Assembly (NCBI GenBank): GCA_934621385.1
Contig: CAKTUI010000004.1
Location: 20,894 to 84,893, forward strand
Origin: an uncultured Kiritimatiellota bacterium
GTDB taxonomy: Bacteria > Verrucomicrobiota > Kiritimatiellia > RFP12 > UBA1067
DNA length: 64,000 nt
Direction of reading: 5' to 3'
Made by a program: the position numbers and the translations under genes. The notes beneath the pieces are model-generated. The model ran no database searches and had not been told where the DNA came from. It worked only from the letters and a program-made list of their open reading frames with translations. Positions within the stretch are counted from its first letter, which is position 1, and each line of letters begins with the position of its first letter. Positions 46,476 through 54,600 of this stretch are shown piece after piece.

Positions 46476-47047
46476 TTCAGATCCTCCACGGTTATCTTGG
46501 TCCTATGACCCGAACCAAGCGTTTCAACCTCCATCACATTCGCCATCCAGCGTTCGCCAAACTTCTTGATCCGCGTCCCCCACAGGCGACGCACGGGCCG
46601 CCCGTCAACAAGTTCCTCCGCCTGCATGAGCGCACCCGTCTTGCGATCCACCCAGACGCGCACCGTGCGCGGTCCCTTCTTCATCAGGATGACCGAACAC
46701 TTCTGCCCGTGGACGGACTCCGACTCGCGCTCCTCATCGAACGAGAAATCGTCCCACCAGAGGTAGTCGAGCGTCAGGTCGCTCCACGTCACATCCGTCT
46801 TGAGGATGCGGCCCTGCCGCTCAAAGGGCACGGACTTCCCGTCCTCATCTTTCAGCTGCAGGTCCGTTGCGCCGTTCCGCCGGGTGAGGACATAATCGTA
46901 TTCCGCCTGCGGAATGCCCTTGCGGTTGCGAAGGATGATGCGCCCCTGCAGCTCAACATTCGCCGGAACCATCGTCCGACAATTCATCACCAACTCCGTT
47001 GGCGTGGCGTTCGTCGCAATCAGGACACTGGCAATCAGGGCTATCAT
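46472..47047 (-). CDS. LolA-like outer-membrane lipoprotein-sorting protein
   Basis: 191 residues with an N-terminal signal (IALIASVLIATNA) and a single beta-barrel half-shell typical of LolA/LolB-like or YbbJ-type sorting proteins: VELQGRIILRNRKGIPQAEYDYVLTRR, LTLDYLWWDDFSFDEERESE and VRVWVDRKTGALMQAEELV. Such proteins carry lipids or lipoproteins across the periplasm. It is flanked by a TPR gene and the AsmA-like gene, overlapping both. Assignment is by strand pattern rather than strict motifs. Confidence 0.7.
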   Translation of the reverse strand: MIALIASVLIATNATPTELVMNCRTMVPANVELQGRIILRNRKGIPQAEYDYVLTRRNGATDLQLKDEDGKSVPFERQGRILKTDVTWSDLTLDYLWWDDFSFDEERESESVHGQKCSVILMKKGPRTVRVWVDRKTGALMQAEELVDGRPVRRLWGTRIKKFGERWMANVMEVETLGSGHRTKITVEDLK

Positions 47048-48009
47048 TGTTTTTTAAAGACCTTTTCAAATGCCTCAACCTTCGGGCCGCCCACGGCACG
47101 CCCCGTCTCATAGTACCGCTCGGCCGCAACACGGTTGTGCTTCGCATTCAGCATCAGGTGCACCATGTTGTAGTAGGCGTAGTGGTCTCGCGGATTGGAA
47201 TTGATCGCCTGGTCAAGGGTGGCTTCGGCGGCACGGACATTGCCCATCGAGATTTCGCACATCGCCCGCAAATTCAAAGCCGCCGCGTCATTCGGCTTTT
47301 CCTCCAGGAGTTCCCGAACCGTCAGCAGGGCGGCTTCGTAGTCGCCCTTCCGGACGTCTTCGCCCGCCTGCAGGAGCCGCGCCTTCCGGTTCTTCGGATC
47401 CGCCGCGAGCAGACGCGCAATCTCCTCATTGACGGCCCGCGTCGCCCGCGCCTTCTCCGCCGCCTTCTGCGTCACCTTGTCGCGCTGGTGGGCCTTCTCG
47501 ACAAAGGCGTCGACCTGCCGCTCAAGCTTGGGGGCCGCCGGCTGGGAGTCGCCCTTCACCGTGTTGGACGCGGTCGCGGCAGTCTTCGCCTGCACAGCGG
47601 CGGCACGCTTGGCGGCGAACTTCTTCTCAAGTTCCGTCGTATCCGTCACGGCGACGGCCTTCGCATTGCTCCGCGCCTGTTCAAGAAGAATGGAGTCGAT
47701 GGCCGCGTTGACATAGGCCCGCTTGACGCGCACCGTCGCAAATTCGGGCGTCGCCGCCCGCTCGGGATTCTCGTTCTCAACCCGCTCAAGTTCGGCAAGC
47801 GCCTTGCGGTAGCACTCGACGGCCTCGTCCGTGCGCCCATCCGCCATGAGGTCGGACGCCTCGTCAATCGCCAGGCTCGCCGGCTCCATCAGAACCGAGA
47901 GACGCGGCAACTCGGGCTCCTTCTCGTCCGATCCAAAGGGCCAATACCACGCCGCCTGCACCCCAAAAGCGAGTGCAGTTGCCAGTACAGATGCCAGAAA
48001 ACTCTTCAT
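47044..48009 (-). CDS. Secreted tetratricopeptide-repeat protein
   Basis: 321 residues: signal peptide (KSFLASVLATALAFGVQA), an Ala/Lys-rich helical middle, then TPRs near the C-terminus (AALLTVRELLEEKPNDAAALNLRAMCEISMG, AEATLDQAINSNPRDHYAYYNMVHLML). First gene of an envelope series followed by the LolA-like and AsmA-like genes. The -10 TGCTATAAT ends eight bases before the ATG and overlaps the stop codon of the upstream phosphatase gene, so the mRNA is probably leaderless. Specific role unknown. Confidence 0.8.
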   Translation of the reverse strand: MKSFLASVLATALAFGVQAAWYWPFGSDEKEPELPRLSVLMEPASLAIDEASDLMADGRTDEAVECYRKALAELERVENENPERAATPEFATVRVKRAYVNAAIDSILLEQARSNAKAVAVTDTTELEKKFAAKRAAAVQAKTAATASNTVKGDSQPAAPKLERQVDAFVEKAHQRDKVTQKAAEKARATRAVNEEIARLLAADPKNRKARLLQAGEDVRKGDYEAALLTVRELLEEKPNDAAALNLRAMCEISMGNVRAAEATLDQAINSNPRDHYAYYNMVHLMLNAKHNRVAAERYYETGRAVGGPKVEAFEKVFKKQ

Positions 48010-48017
48010 TGCCCGAT

Positions 48018-48026
48018 ATTATAGCA
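48018..48026 (-). promoter_or_regulatory. Extended -10 of the TPR-LolA-AsmA series
   Basis: TGCTATAAT on the minus strand with TTT before it. It overlaps the TAA stop (48019-48021) of the upstream PHP phosphatase gene and ends eight bases before the ATG at 48009. Confidence 0.7.
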
Positions 48027-48846
48027 AAAATGCCGCGTCTCGGGTGGCGACGAAGTCAAGAAGGTCGCCGCGTTGCGCGGCAAACGCGTAGGGAACGCCA
48101 AGGTCCGCAACCGAATGGGCATCCGACGAAAGCACGTAGCGGTTCTTCCCCCCTTGTGCCTTCAGCAGACCGTAAAAGTGCCGCGATGGATAGAAATCCG
48201 TCCGCCACCCTCGGGCAATGCCGCCGGAATTCAGTTCCACGACCTTTGTGGAGGACTCAATCGCCTCAATCGTCCGGCGAATCTCCTCCTCATACCAGGT
48301 CGCCCGTTCGTCAATGGTGGGATGCTTCTCGTTGAACTTCAGCACGAGATCGACATGACCGAGGATGTCGAAGTCGCACGTCGCCAGCATTTCGCGAACC
48401 TGACGGTAGTAGGCGCGAACAAACGCCGCGACATCTCCACCGAAGTGCCGCGCAATGCCCTCGCGCTGGGTTTCGGGAGATTCGTCCACGGGAACAAGCC
48501 CACCATCCGGCGCAACGACCCCGTGCACCGACCCGATGACGTAGTCAACGCCGTATGGCGCGTAGACGGCACGGTCAGGGCTTGAACGCCCGGGGATGTA
48601 GTCGGCCTCAACTCCGCACAGAATCCGCATCTTTCCCCGATACTGCGTGGCAAGTTCCCGAATCTCCCGGACATAGCGCGGCAGTTTTTCGCGAGAGAGA
48701 ACCCAGTCGTACGACTCGTCCGGCAGCATGGCGTGGGAGGAGAAGCCGAGCGTCCCCAGCCCGAGCCGCATCGCTTCGGCCGCCATCTCTGCCGTCGTGT
48801 TGCGTCCGTCGCACCAGGTCGAATGCGTATGGTAGTTAGCCTTCAT
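48019..48846 (-). CDS. PHP-domain phosphatase, histidinol-phosphatase (HisK) type
   Basis: 275 residues with the PHP metal-binding order NYHTHSTWCDGRNT (His-x-His), GTLGFSSHAMLP, LCGVEADYIPG, DYVIGSVHGVV, DILGHVDLVLKFN and a C-terminal SSDAHSVADLG. This set matches the HisJ/HisK histidinol-phosphatase family that dephosphorylates histidinol-P in histidine synthesis. No other his gene is nearby, so related PHP phosphoesterase roles remain possible. It follows hydF by four bases. The last codons contain the next operon's -10. Confidence 0.85.
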   Translation of the reverse strand: MKANYHTHSTWCDGRNTTAEMAAEAMRLGLGTLGFSSHAMLPDESYDWVLSREKLPRYVREIRELATQYRGKMRILCGVEADYIPGRSSPDRAVYAPYGVDYVIGSVHGVVAPDGGLVPVDESPETQREGIARHFGGDVAAFVRAYYRQVREMLATCDFDILGHVDLVLKFNEKHPTIDERATWYEEEIRRTIEAIESSTKVVELNSGGIARGWRTDFYPSRHFYGLLKAQGGKNRYVLSSDAHSVADLGVPYAFAAQRGDLLDFVATRDAAFLL

Positions 48847-48850
48847 CTGT

Positions 48851-49987
48851 TCATACCCTCACAAGCGGTGAACCTGAAACAAGACGGATGCTGCTTGCCG
48901 CCGCAAGCACCATCCCGTAATTGACAATCGGCACGTTCGCCCTGCGGCAGACGGCAATTCGTTCCTGGACTTCGCGGCGCGTCAGCATGCAACCGCCGCA
49001 CTGGACAACCAAGTCAAATTCGCGCCCCTCCGAATCCCGCAGAGGAAAATCGCGTCCACTCGCAAACGAGAACGCGAGTTCCCCCTGCGCCAGCTTCCGC
49101 AAGGCCTTCGGCAACTTGACCGTACCGATGTCCGCGCACTGGCGGTGATGGGTGCACCCTTCTGCAACAAGCACACGCGCTCCCGCGCACAGGCCGTCCA
49201 GTGCCCGCAGTCCGCGCTCGTACTCGGACAGGTTCCCCTTCTGCCGCGCAAAGAGGATGGAGAAGGACGTCAGCCGTACCGTGGGGGCGACCGCGAGAAT
49301 CGTGCGCCGCACGGCGGCGAACGCCTGCGAGTCCGTCACGACGAGGTCGGGCGGCGGCTCACCGCGAAGTGCCGCGCCCAGGGTCTCGGGCTGGCAGACG
49401 GTGCAAAACGCCCCGACATCGAGACAGGCACGAATGACCTGCTGCTGCGGCAGAATCAGCCGCCCCATCGGCGCGGACGCATCAATGGGACAGACGCAGA
49501 CGACACGCGCACCCGCCGCGACAAGCCCCGCCAAGAGCGGTGGCGGCTTCTCGCCCAGCGTCAGCGCGGCAATTCGGTTCTTCAGTCCGTCAACGCTCTC
49601 GCCGCGATGGTAGACGAGCACAGCCACGTTCCGCCGCCGACACTCCGCCTCAATCGCTTCAAGATAGGGGCGGTCGTCCGCGTCGGACGAGGCCACCCAG
49701 AGGACCACGTCAGCGGTGGACAGCACCTCCCGCGTCCGCCGCACGCGCATTTCGCCCAACGTGCCGACATCGTCCAGTCCCGCCGTGTCCGTAATCAGGC
49801 AAGGGCCAAGCGGACGGATTTCCATCGCCTTTGAGACGGGGTCGGTCGTCGTGCCGGCCACCTCGCTCACGAGTGCGACGGGTTGCCCGACCAGGGCATT
49901 GACGAGCGTGGACTTCCCCGCATTCCGCAGCCCGAAGACGGCGATGTGGATTCGGTTGCCACGCGGCGTCTCCGTCAGGTCGGCCAT
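48851..49987 (-). CDS. hydF: [FeFe]-hydrogenase H-cluster maturation GTPase
   Basis: 378 residues. HydF is the GTPase scaffold on which the 2Fe subcluster of [FeFe]-hydrogenase is assembled by HydE and HydG. The P-loop GLRNAGKST (19-27), switch VAGTTTDPVSKAME and ITDTAGLDDVG are clear, and the C-terminal cluster domain has EGCTHHRQCADIG and CGGCMLTRREVQER. The usual cluster pattern is CxH...HCxxC; here the histidine before the last CxxC is glutamine (QCGGC). It follows pth directly, with no hydE, hydG or hydrogenase gene in the window. Its presence implies anaerobic hydrogen metabolism. Confidence 0.93.
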   Translation of the reverse strand: MADLTETPRGNRIHIAVFGLRNAGKSTLVNALVGQPVALVSEVAGTTTDPVSKAMEIRPLGPCLITDTAGLDDVGTLGEMRVRRTREVLSTADVVLWVASSDADDRPYLEAIEAECRRRNVAVLVYHRGESVDGLKNRIAALTLGEKPPPLLAGLVAAGARVVCVCPIDASAPMGRLILPQQQVIRACLDVGAFCTVCQPETLGAALRGEPPPDLVVTDSQAFAAVRRTILAVAPTVRLTSFSILFARQKGNLSEYERGLRALDGLCAGARVLVAEGCTHHRQCADIGTVKLPKALRKLAQGELAFSFASGRDFPLRDSEGREFDLVVQCGGCMLTRREVQERIAVCRRANVPIVNYGMVLAAASSIRLVSGSPLVRV

Positions 49988-50557
49988 TTAGACGGCGCTC
50001 CACCCGTTGTAGGCGTTCATCGCCTGATCAGGTCCGTTCCTCAGAATCGCCTCCGCCATACGGACGGATTCCGCGACCACGAGTGAGATCGTCTTGCGCG
50101 TCGCCGGGTCGAACTTGCCGAGGACGTGCGCGATGACGTTCGAACGGTCCTTGCCAACGCCCAGCTTCAGACGGACGAATTCCTGCGTCCCCAACCGCTC
50201 GATGATGTTCCGAATGCCGTTGTGCCCACCGCAACTGCCGTTCTTGCGAATGCGCACACGCCCAACCGGCAAGTCGATGTCGTCCTGAATGACCAGCAGA
50301 TCGGACGGCCTGGCGTTGCTATACTTCACGACTGGCGCGATGGAATCACCCGAAAGATTCATGTAGGTCTGCGGCTTCACGAGGATGACGGCCTGCCCCG
50401 CAAAAGTGCCGCGGGCCATCAGGCAGTTGAACGCCTTCTTCGTCTCCCAGGCAACGCCCATTTCCGCCGCGATTGCATCCACGGCCTCAAAACCAACCGA
50501 GTGCGGAGTATTCTCATACTGCGCACCCGGATTGCCAAGTCCTGCAATAACCTTCAC
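49988..50557 (-). CDS. pth: Peptidyl-tRNA hydrolase
   Basis: Releases tRNA from prematurely dropped peptidyl-tRNA. The 189-residue protein starts from a GTG with VIAGLGNPGAQYENTPHSVGF, containing the catalytic histidine and the conserved Asn. VKPQTYMNLSG, LLVIQDDIDLPVGRVRIRKNGSCGGHNGIRNI and FVRLKLGVG complete the family signature. It follows prs by one base and its stop abuts the hydF start, forming a prs-pth-hydF unit. The prs-pth pairing is common in bacteria; hydF behind it is not. Confidence 0.96.
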   Translation of the reverse strand: MKVIAGLGNPGAQYENTPHSVGFEAVDAIAAEMGVAWETKKAFNCLMARGTFAGQAVILVKPQTYMNLSGDSIAPVVKYSNARPSDLLVIQDDIDLPVGRVRIRKNGSCGGHNGIRNIIERLGTQEFVRLKLGVGKDRSNVIAHVLGKFDPATRKTISLVVAESVRMAEAILRNGPDQAMNAYNGWSAV

Positions 50558-50558
50558 G

Positions 50559-51524
50559 TCACTCGTGATTGAAGAGATCGTTGATGGACTCGTTCATGTG
50601 CGTACGCTTGATGGCCTCGCCAATCAGCGGCGCAACGGAAAGCTGGGTCAGCTTGAACGGCAGCTTCGAGGGGTCGAAGCCCTTGCGGAGCGGAATCGAG
50701 TCCGTCACGACAAGTTCGTCCAGCTGGGTCTCATGGGTGAGGCGGTCAACGCCCTTCTCGGTCAGCGGGAAGTGCGAGACGAAGGCGTGGACGCTCTTCG
50801 CACCGTTGTCGCGGCACATCTTGGCCGCCGCGCTCAGCGTACCGCCCGTCGCCGTCATGTCGTCGACCATGATGACGTCGCAATCCTTCACGTCGCCGAC
50901 CACGCTGAACGCGTCGACGGTCGAGTCGCCCGTGCGCTGCTTGGCGACGATGGCCAGCCCGCAACCAATCTTGCGGCTGTAGCCGTAGGCCGTCTTCGCC
51001 CCGCCGGTATCCGGCGAAACGACGACCGGCTTCGCCCAGTGCTGGTCGCGGATGTACTTGAGAATGACCGGTTCCGCCCGCAGGTGGTCGAGCGGGATGT
51101 CGAAGAAACCCTGAATCTGGTTCGCGTGCAAGTCCATCGTCAGTACGCGATCCGCACCGGCCGTCTGGAGGAGGTTCGCAATCAGCCGCGCCGTAATCGG
51201 CACGCGGGGCTGATCCTTGCGATCCTGCCGCGCATAGCCGTAGTAGGGCAACACGGCCGTAATGCGGGCCGCCGAACCGCGCTTGAGCGCATCCATAATG
51301 ACGAACAGCTCCATATAGGCTTCGTTCGGCTGGGGCGAACCCGACTGAATCACGAACACGTCCTTGCCACGCACGGGGTCGAGGACCTGACAGAAGGTCT
51401 CCCCGTCCGGGAAGTGCTTGATGTCAATCTTGTTCAGCGGCTTGCCGAGATAGTTCGCCACCTTTTCGGCCAGCGGCAGGTTCGCCGTGCCCGAAAACAC
51501 CATGAAGTCATTAGAGTCGCTCAT
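50559..51524 (-). CDS. prs: Ribose-phosphate pyrophosphokinase
   Basis: 321 residues from the ATG at 51524. It makes PRPP for nucleotide, histidine and tryptophan synthesis. Visible are FSGTANLPLAEKVANYLG, the FPDGETF and YYGYARQDRK ATP loops, MDLHANQIQGFFDIP, the VSPDTGG region and the PRPP-binding motif VIMVDDMTATGGTL. The longer open frame upstream is hairpin-array sequence and includes the promoter, so it is excluded. Promoter TGGTATAAT at 51555-51563 and AAAGG site upstream of the ATG. Confidence 0.96.
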   Translation of the reverse strand: MSDSNDFMVFSGTANLPLAEKVANYLGKPLNKIDIKHFPDGETFCQVLDPVRGKDVFVIQSGSPQPNEAYMELFVIMDALKRGSAARITAVLPYYGYARQDRKDQPRVPITARLIANLLQTAGADRVLTMDLHANQIQGFFDIPLDHLRAEPVILKYIRDQHWAKPVVVSPDTGGAKTAYGYSRKIGCGLAIVAKQRTGDSTVDAFSVVGDVKDCDVIMVDDMTATGGTLSAAAKMCRDNGAKSVHAFVSHFPLTEKGVDRLTHETQLDELVVTDSIPLRKGFDPSKLPFKLTQLSVAPLIGEAIKRTHMNESINDLFNHE

Positions 51525-51554
51525 TGTCAGAAATACCTTTCGGTTGGTTGGGAT

Positions 51555-51563
51555 ATTATACCA
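51555..51563 (-). promoter_or_regulatory. Extended -10 promoter of prs
   Basis: TGGTATAAT in the same TTGTGG context as the galE promoter, 30 bases before the ATG. Behind it (51567-51598) a GCTTGCGCGGCGG fragment matches the promoter-proximal end of the long intergenic repeat. Confidence 0.7.
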
Positions 51564-51632
51564 CAAAATTCGATTGCACGGGGCGGGAGCTTGCGCGGCG
51601 GAAAGTGGAAGATGCCGCGAGATAGCTCGTTC

Positions 51633-51984
51633 TTCTGCACGGAGGACGAATTCGCTTCTCCGGGCAGAAGCGTTTCCCTTCTCCGTGACGAGCGAGTCCC
51701 GCCCTCCGTGCAGAAGCGTTCCGTTCTCCGTGGAGAGGCGTTCCGTCCCTTCGGGAAGAAGCGTTTCCCTCTCCGTGCAGACCATTTCTCGTCATCGCGG
51801 AGAAGCACTGTGCCTCTACACGGGGAGGCCTTGCCAACTCTGCACGGAGAACGCGTCGGTTCTACACGAAGAACGGAACGCTTCTACACGGAGAAAGTGT
51901 CAAGTCAACACGGAGAACAAAGCGATTCTACACGAAGAAAAAACCAAGTCTCCGTGTAGAAGGGAAACCGTTCTCCGTGTAGAC
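51633..51984. repeat. 22-23-bp-period hairpin array 3 (sixteen units)
   Basis: Units of 14 bp (4-6-4) start at 51633, 51656, 51679, 51702, 51724, 51747, 51769, 51791, 51814, 51838, 51860, 51882, 51904, 51926, 51948 and 51971, a spacing of 22-24 bp. Most arms are TTCT (or CTCT/CCCT/GTCA) and AGAA. Centres are CCGTGY in the first part and the last two units and ACACGR in the middle: the same loop in opposite orientation. Clearest units: TTCT-ACACGG-AGAA (51882), TTCT-ACACGA-AGAA (51926), GTCT-CCGTGT-AGAA (51948). The 8-9-base spacers are unrelated to each other. Confidence 0.9.
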
Positions 51985-52001
51985 TTCGCCGCGATGCGGA
52001 C

Positions 52002-52036
52002 AAAAAAAGAGCGGGCGCGGTCACGACCGCCGCGCC
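52002..52036 (-). terminator. Terminator of the small unit at 52.0-52.6 kb
   Basis: On the minus strand a GGCGCGG/CCGCGCC stem is followed by a run of seven T. Confidence 0.75.
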
Positions 52037-52055
52037 GGGCCTGCCGCCCTGCGCC

Positions 52056-52403
52056 TTAGGCGGCCGCCGACACGGCCGTGCGGCCCGTGACGCTGACGGC
52101 GCCGTCCCCCACGCCCGAGGGCGTGCGGAGCGTCATCCAAATCCCTGCGCCCGCTGGCGTCTCCCCGTGTGCGGACGGGAAGGCGAACGCGGCGAAAGCG
52201 CAAGTGGGACTTGTGAGCGGCGGCGCCTCCCCGCGCAAGGACGGGAAGTCGAACCCCCGGGTCTCCGGGGAAGTCCTCGGCTGGTGACGGTGCACGCATC
52301 GGCACGCCCCTTCCGCGGCGGCGTGGTTGGCGAGACGTGTTCCGGCGGCCGACGGACCGAGATCCGCCGCGCACCCCATCTGATGTTCCGACTTTAAAGT
52401 CAT
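52056..52403 (-). CDS. Hypothetical 115-residue protein
   Basis: A 115-codon ORF whose ATG at 52403 is preceded by GAGGAGGACCAGGA. It lies in a unit with its own promoter (52585-52613), a 175-base leader and a terminator 20 bases beyond the stop. The product contains a duplicated segment, FDFPSLRGEAP and FAFPSAHGETP, encoded by two related DNA repeats. No domain recognised, no signal peptide. The long structured leader and high GC leave open that the real product is a structured RNA; I tested the strand by eye for tmRNA, RNase P and 6S features and found none. Confidence 0.4.
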   Translation of the reverse strand: MTLKSEHQMGCAADLGPSAAGTRLANHAAAEGACRCVHRHQPRTSPETRGFDFPSLRGEAPPLTSPTCAFAAFAFPSAHGETPAGAGIWMTLRTPSGVGDGAVSVTGRTAVSAAA

Positions 52404-52584
52404 TCCTGGTCCTCCTCTACGGATTCTCCTGTCCCCCGCACGACCCTTGGGCACGCACCCAACGACGGGCGCACGGGGAGTGTCGGCATCAATTACGACC
52501 CTCGCAGCGACTCATAAAATCGACTGCTGACGAGGCGGTCTCACCGTGATTTCGAGTGGAAACTCACTCCTGCCAACGCCCGCA

Positions 52585-52613
52585 ATTGTACCAAATCCCC
52601 GTCCGTTTTGCAA
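52585..52613 (-). promoter_or_regulatory. Promoter of the 115-residue ORF unit
   Basis: TTGCAA, 17-base spacer, TACAAT with TGG before it. Predicted start near 52578, giving a leader of about 175 bases. Matches the promoter at 15969-15997 in both hexamers and spacing. Confidence 0.65.
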
Positions 52614-52661
52614 GGGGGGGGGGTGCCGCCGTGCGCGGAATTCACGGCGGCGATTCCGTGT

Positions 52662-54584
52662 TTACCGCTGCGGACCGCCCGGGATTTCGCGCAACTCGCC
52701 GGGTGCAAGCGTCAGGGTCTGACCCCGGAATATGACCGTGCGCGGCGAAATGCAGTCCGTATTCAGCAAATACGCCCGATCGCCGTAGACGCTCCAGTTG
52801 ATGTAATCCCTGTCGGGGCCCGCCACGTGCTCGCCCTGCACGCCCCCGAGCACACCCGTGAGGAGCGTCTTCCAGAACGCAAGCCGGAAGCCCGCCCGAT
52901 AGGACGGGAACTCCTCCATCTCGCGCCGCGCCGCCGGATAGTCCCAGGCAAGGCAGAGCCAGTACGTCCCCTTCCCGTGGCGAACCTTCACGAGATAGGG
53001 CTTCTTGCCGAGCGTCGCGACCGCCTGCGCATTCGCCCCCAAGTCCGCGTCGGCCACGCGCAACTTGACCGAGAGATGCGCCGGGTACGCCGCCTTGAGG
53101 AAGTCGGGCGTCGCGTCATTCGTCATGAGAATGTCCTCAATCAGTTCCGGGGACTTCACGGTCACGCCCGGCACGGCCTGCACGAGATCCGCCGCCGTGT
53201 AGTTCGCATACTCGCGGTCGAGCCGCGCCGACAGCTGCGGAACGGTCAGGACGACCGTGCCGCCCTGGGCGACGTAGTCCCGGAGCGTCGCGGCAATCTT
53301 CGGTGTCATCGTGTTCCAGCCGCCGAAGGCCACGGCCTTGTAGCGCGCCAGATGCCGCACCGTCAGCGCATCGTCCGCATTCACCACGTCGAGCTGTCCG
53401 TAGGGCGTACCGCCCAGCCAGCCGTTCGCATAGGGCTTCAGGCAGTCGGTCGGACGCGGGAAGAACGTCTCCATCACCGCCTCCCAGGTGAATTCGGGTG
53501 CGCCGACCTTCCAGTTCGCATTCGTCTTCGCGAGATGGTGCTGACCGTAGATGGCGAAGATGTCGTGCGTCATGCCGACGTAGCCGTCGTAGTTGCCGAT
53601 GAGCAGCGCGGCCTCGACATGCGGCGTTCCCTTCGCACGCGGATGCGCCTTCGTCCACTGGTAGAACTCCTTCATCGTGCGCCGGTAGGCCTTCGGCACG
53701 TCGCCGTCATACCCCTGCTTCGGAGTCTTGAATTCGGCCATCGTGCCGTCCGGCGGCGTGTAGTCCTGGGCCTGAGTGGACTGCGAACCCGACTCCAGCA
53801 CCATCATTCCCGTGCCCATGAGCCACATTTCCTTCAGACCGATGAGGAGCGAGTCGTACTTCTGCTTCACGCCATAGGGGACGCGTGGCCAGCAGGTCTG
53901 CCACTCGTGCGCAAGCCACGCGCTCCACCAGTCGCCGCCGCGCCGCCGCGAGGCCCCACGCGCCTCGGCCGTCGCATACGCCAGGTTGCCGCATCCGACC
54001 GCATACATCTCGTTGCAGATGTAGTCGATGCCGCCATCCAGCTCGTAGCAGGCGAGCGGCGAACCCGACGTCGAGAAGACGTTCGGCTCGCGCTCATCGG
54101 CCGGACGCGCCAACTGGTTCTTCTTCGGCGCGGCGAGCATCTTGCCGACGAGCCAGTCGTGCGCCTCCTTCAAATCGCGGCACTTCGGCCAGTCCTTGAA
54201 GTAGCTCTTCTCGTCCTGGTAGAGAAAGCCCGCATATTCGCCGATGTTGTTGCCGAGGTAAAGCGGACCCCACGCCTTGCGGAGTTCCTTCGTCCGCGCC
54301 CCGCTCTGGTCGCCGTAGATGGTCATCACGTGGATGTTGTTCGCCTTCGCCCAACGGTACCAGTCCTTGCCAATCTTCTCGGGCAGCAGGTTCTCGCTCT
54401 TCGCCCACTGCACCCAGAGATTGCATTCGTCGTTCGTCATCAGTTCGCGGTACTCGGGACTCGTCCCGTAGCCCGTCACCCCGACGAGGATGTCGTTGCC
54501 GACGACGGGACACCTCGTCGCCGCGCAAAGCGCCGCGCCGAGCGCGGTGGAAAGAATGGTCAGTATCAGTTTTGGCGGTCTCAT
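52662..54584 (-). CDS. Secreted protein, stand-alone copy of the catalytic-like domain of the 2016-residue protein
   Basis: 640 residues with a signal peptide (PPKLILTILSTALGAALCAA) and an AAGGAG site before the ATG. It aligns by eye over most of its length with residues 1437-2016 of the neighbouring giant protein: YLGNNIGEYAGFLYQ, CYELDGGIDYICNEMYAVG, HEWQTCWPRVPYGVKQKYDSLL, LGGTPYGQLDVVNADDALTVRHLARY, GGWNTMTPK and GGTVVLTVPQLSARLDREYANYTAADL. The first half looks like a TIM barrel and the second like the flavodoxin-like trimerisation domain of GH42-type enzymes, so a glycoside hydrolase is likely, but no CAZy family is recognised. Third gene of its operon. Confidence 0.7.
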   Translation of the reverse strand: MRPPKLILTILSTALGAALCAATRCPVVGNDILVGVTGYGTSPEYRELMTNDECNLWVQWAKSENLLPEKIGKDWYRWAKANNIHVMTIYGDQSGARTKELRKAWGPLYLGNNIGEYAGFLYQDEKSYFKDWPKCRDLKEAHDWLVGKMLAAPKKNQLARPADEREPNVFSTSGSPLACYELDGGIDYICNEMYAVGCGNLAYATAEARGASRRRGGDWWSAWLAHEWQTCWPRVPYGVKQKYDSLLIGLKEMWLMGTGMMVLESGSQSTQAQDYTPPDGTMAEFKTPKQGYDGDVPKAYRRTMKEFYQWTKAHPRAKGTPHVEAALLIGNYDGYVGMTHDIFAIYGQHHLAKTNANWKVGAPEFTWEAVMETFFPRPTDCLKPYANGWLGGTPYGQLDVVNADDALTVRHLARYKAVAFGGWNTMTPKIAATLRDYVAQGGTVVLTVPQLSARLDREYANYTAADLVQAVPGVTVKSPELIEDILMTNDATPDFLKAAYPAHLSVKLRVADADLGANAQAVATLGKKPYLVKVRHGKGTYWLCLAWDYPAARREMEEFPSYRAGFRLAFWKTLLTGVLGGVQGEHVAGPDRDYINWSVYGDRAYLLNTDCISPRTVIFRGQTLTLAPGELREIPGGPQR

Positions 54585-54600
54585 CTTTCTTATCTCCTTA

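Noticed and set aside
51633..51984. CRISPR array
   Set aside because: Conserved part is only 14 bp and drifts, spacers are 8-9 bp, no leader or cas gene nearby.
52009..52600. tmRNA, RNase P RNA or 6S RNA on the minus strand
   Set aside because: A T-arm-like GGTTCGACT was seen but position 61 is not C, no tag ending in LAA was found, and RNase P P4 core motifs are absent.
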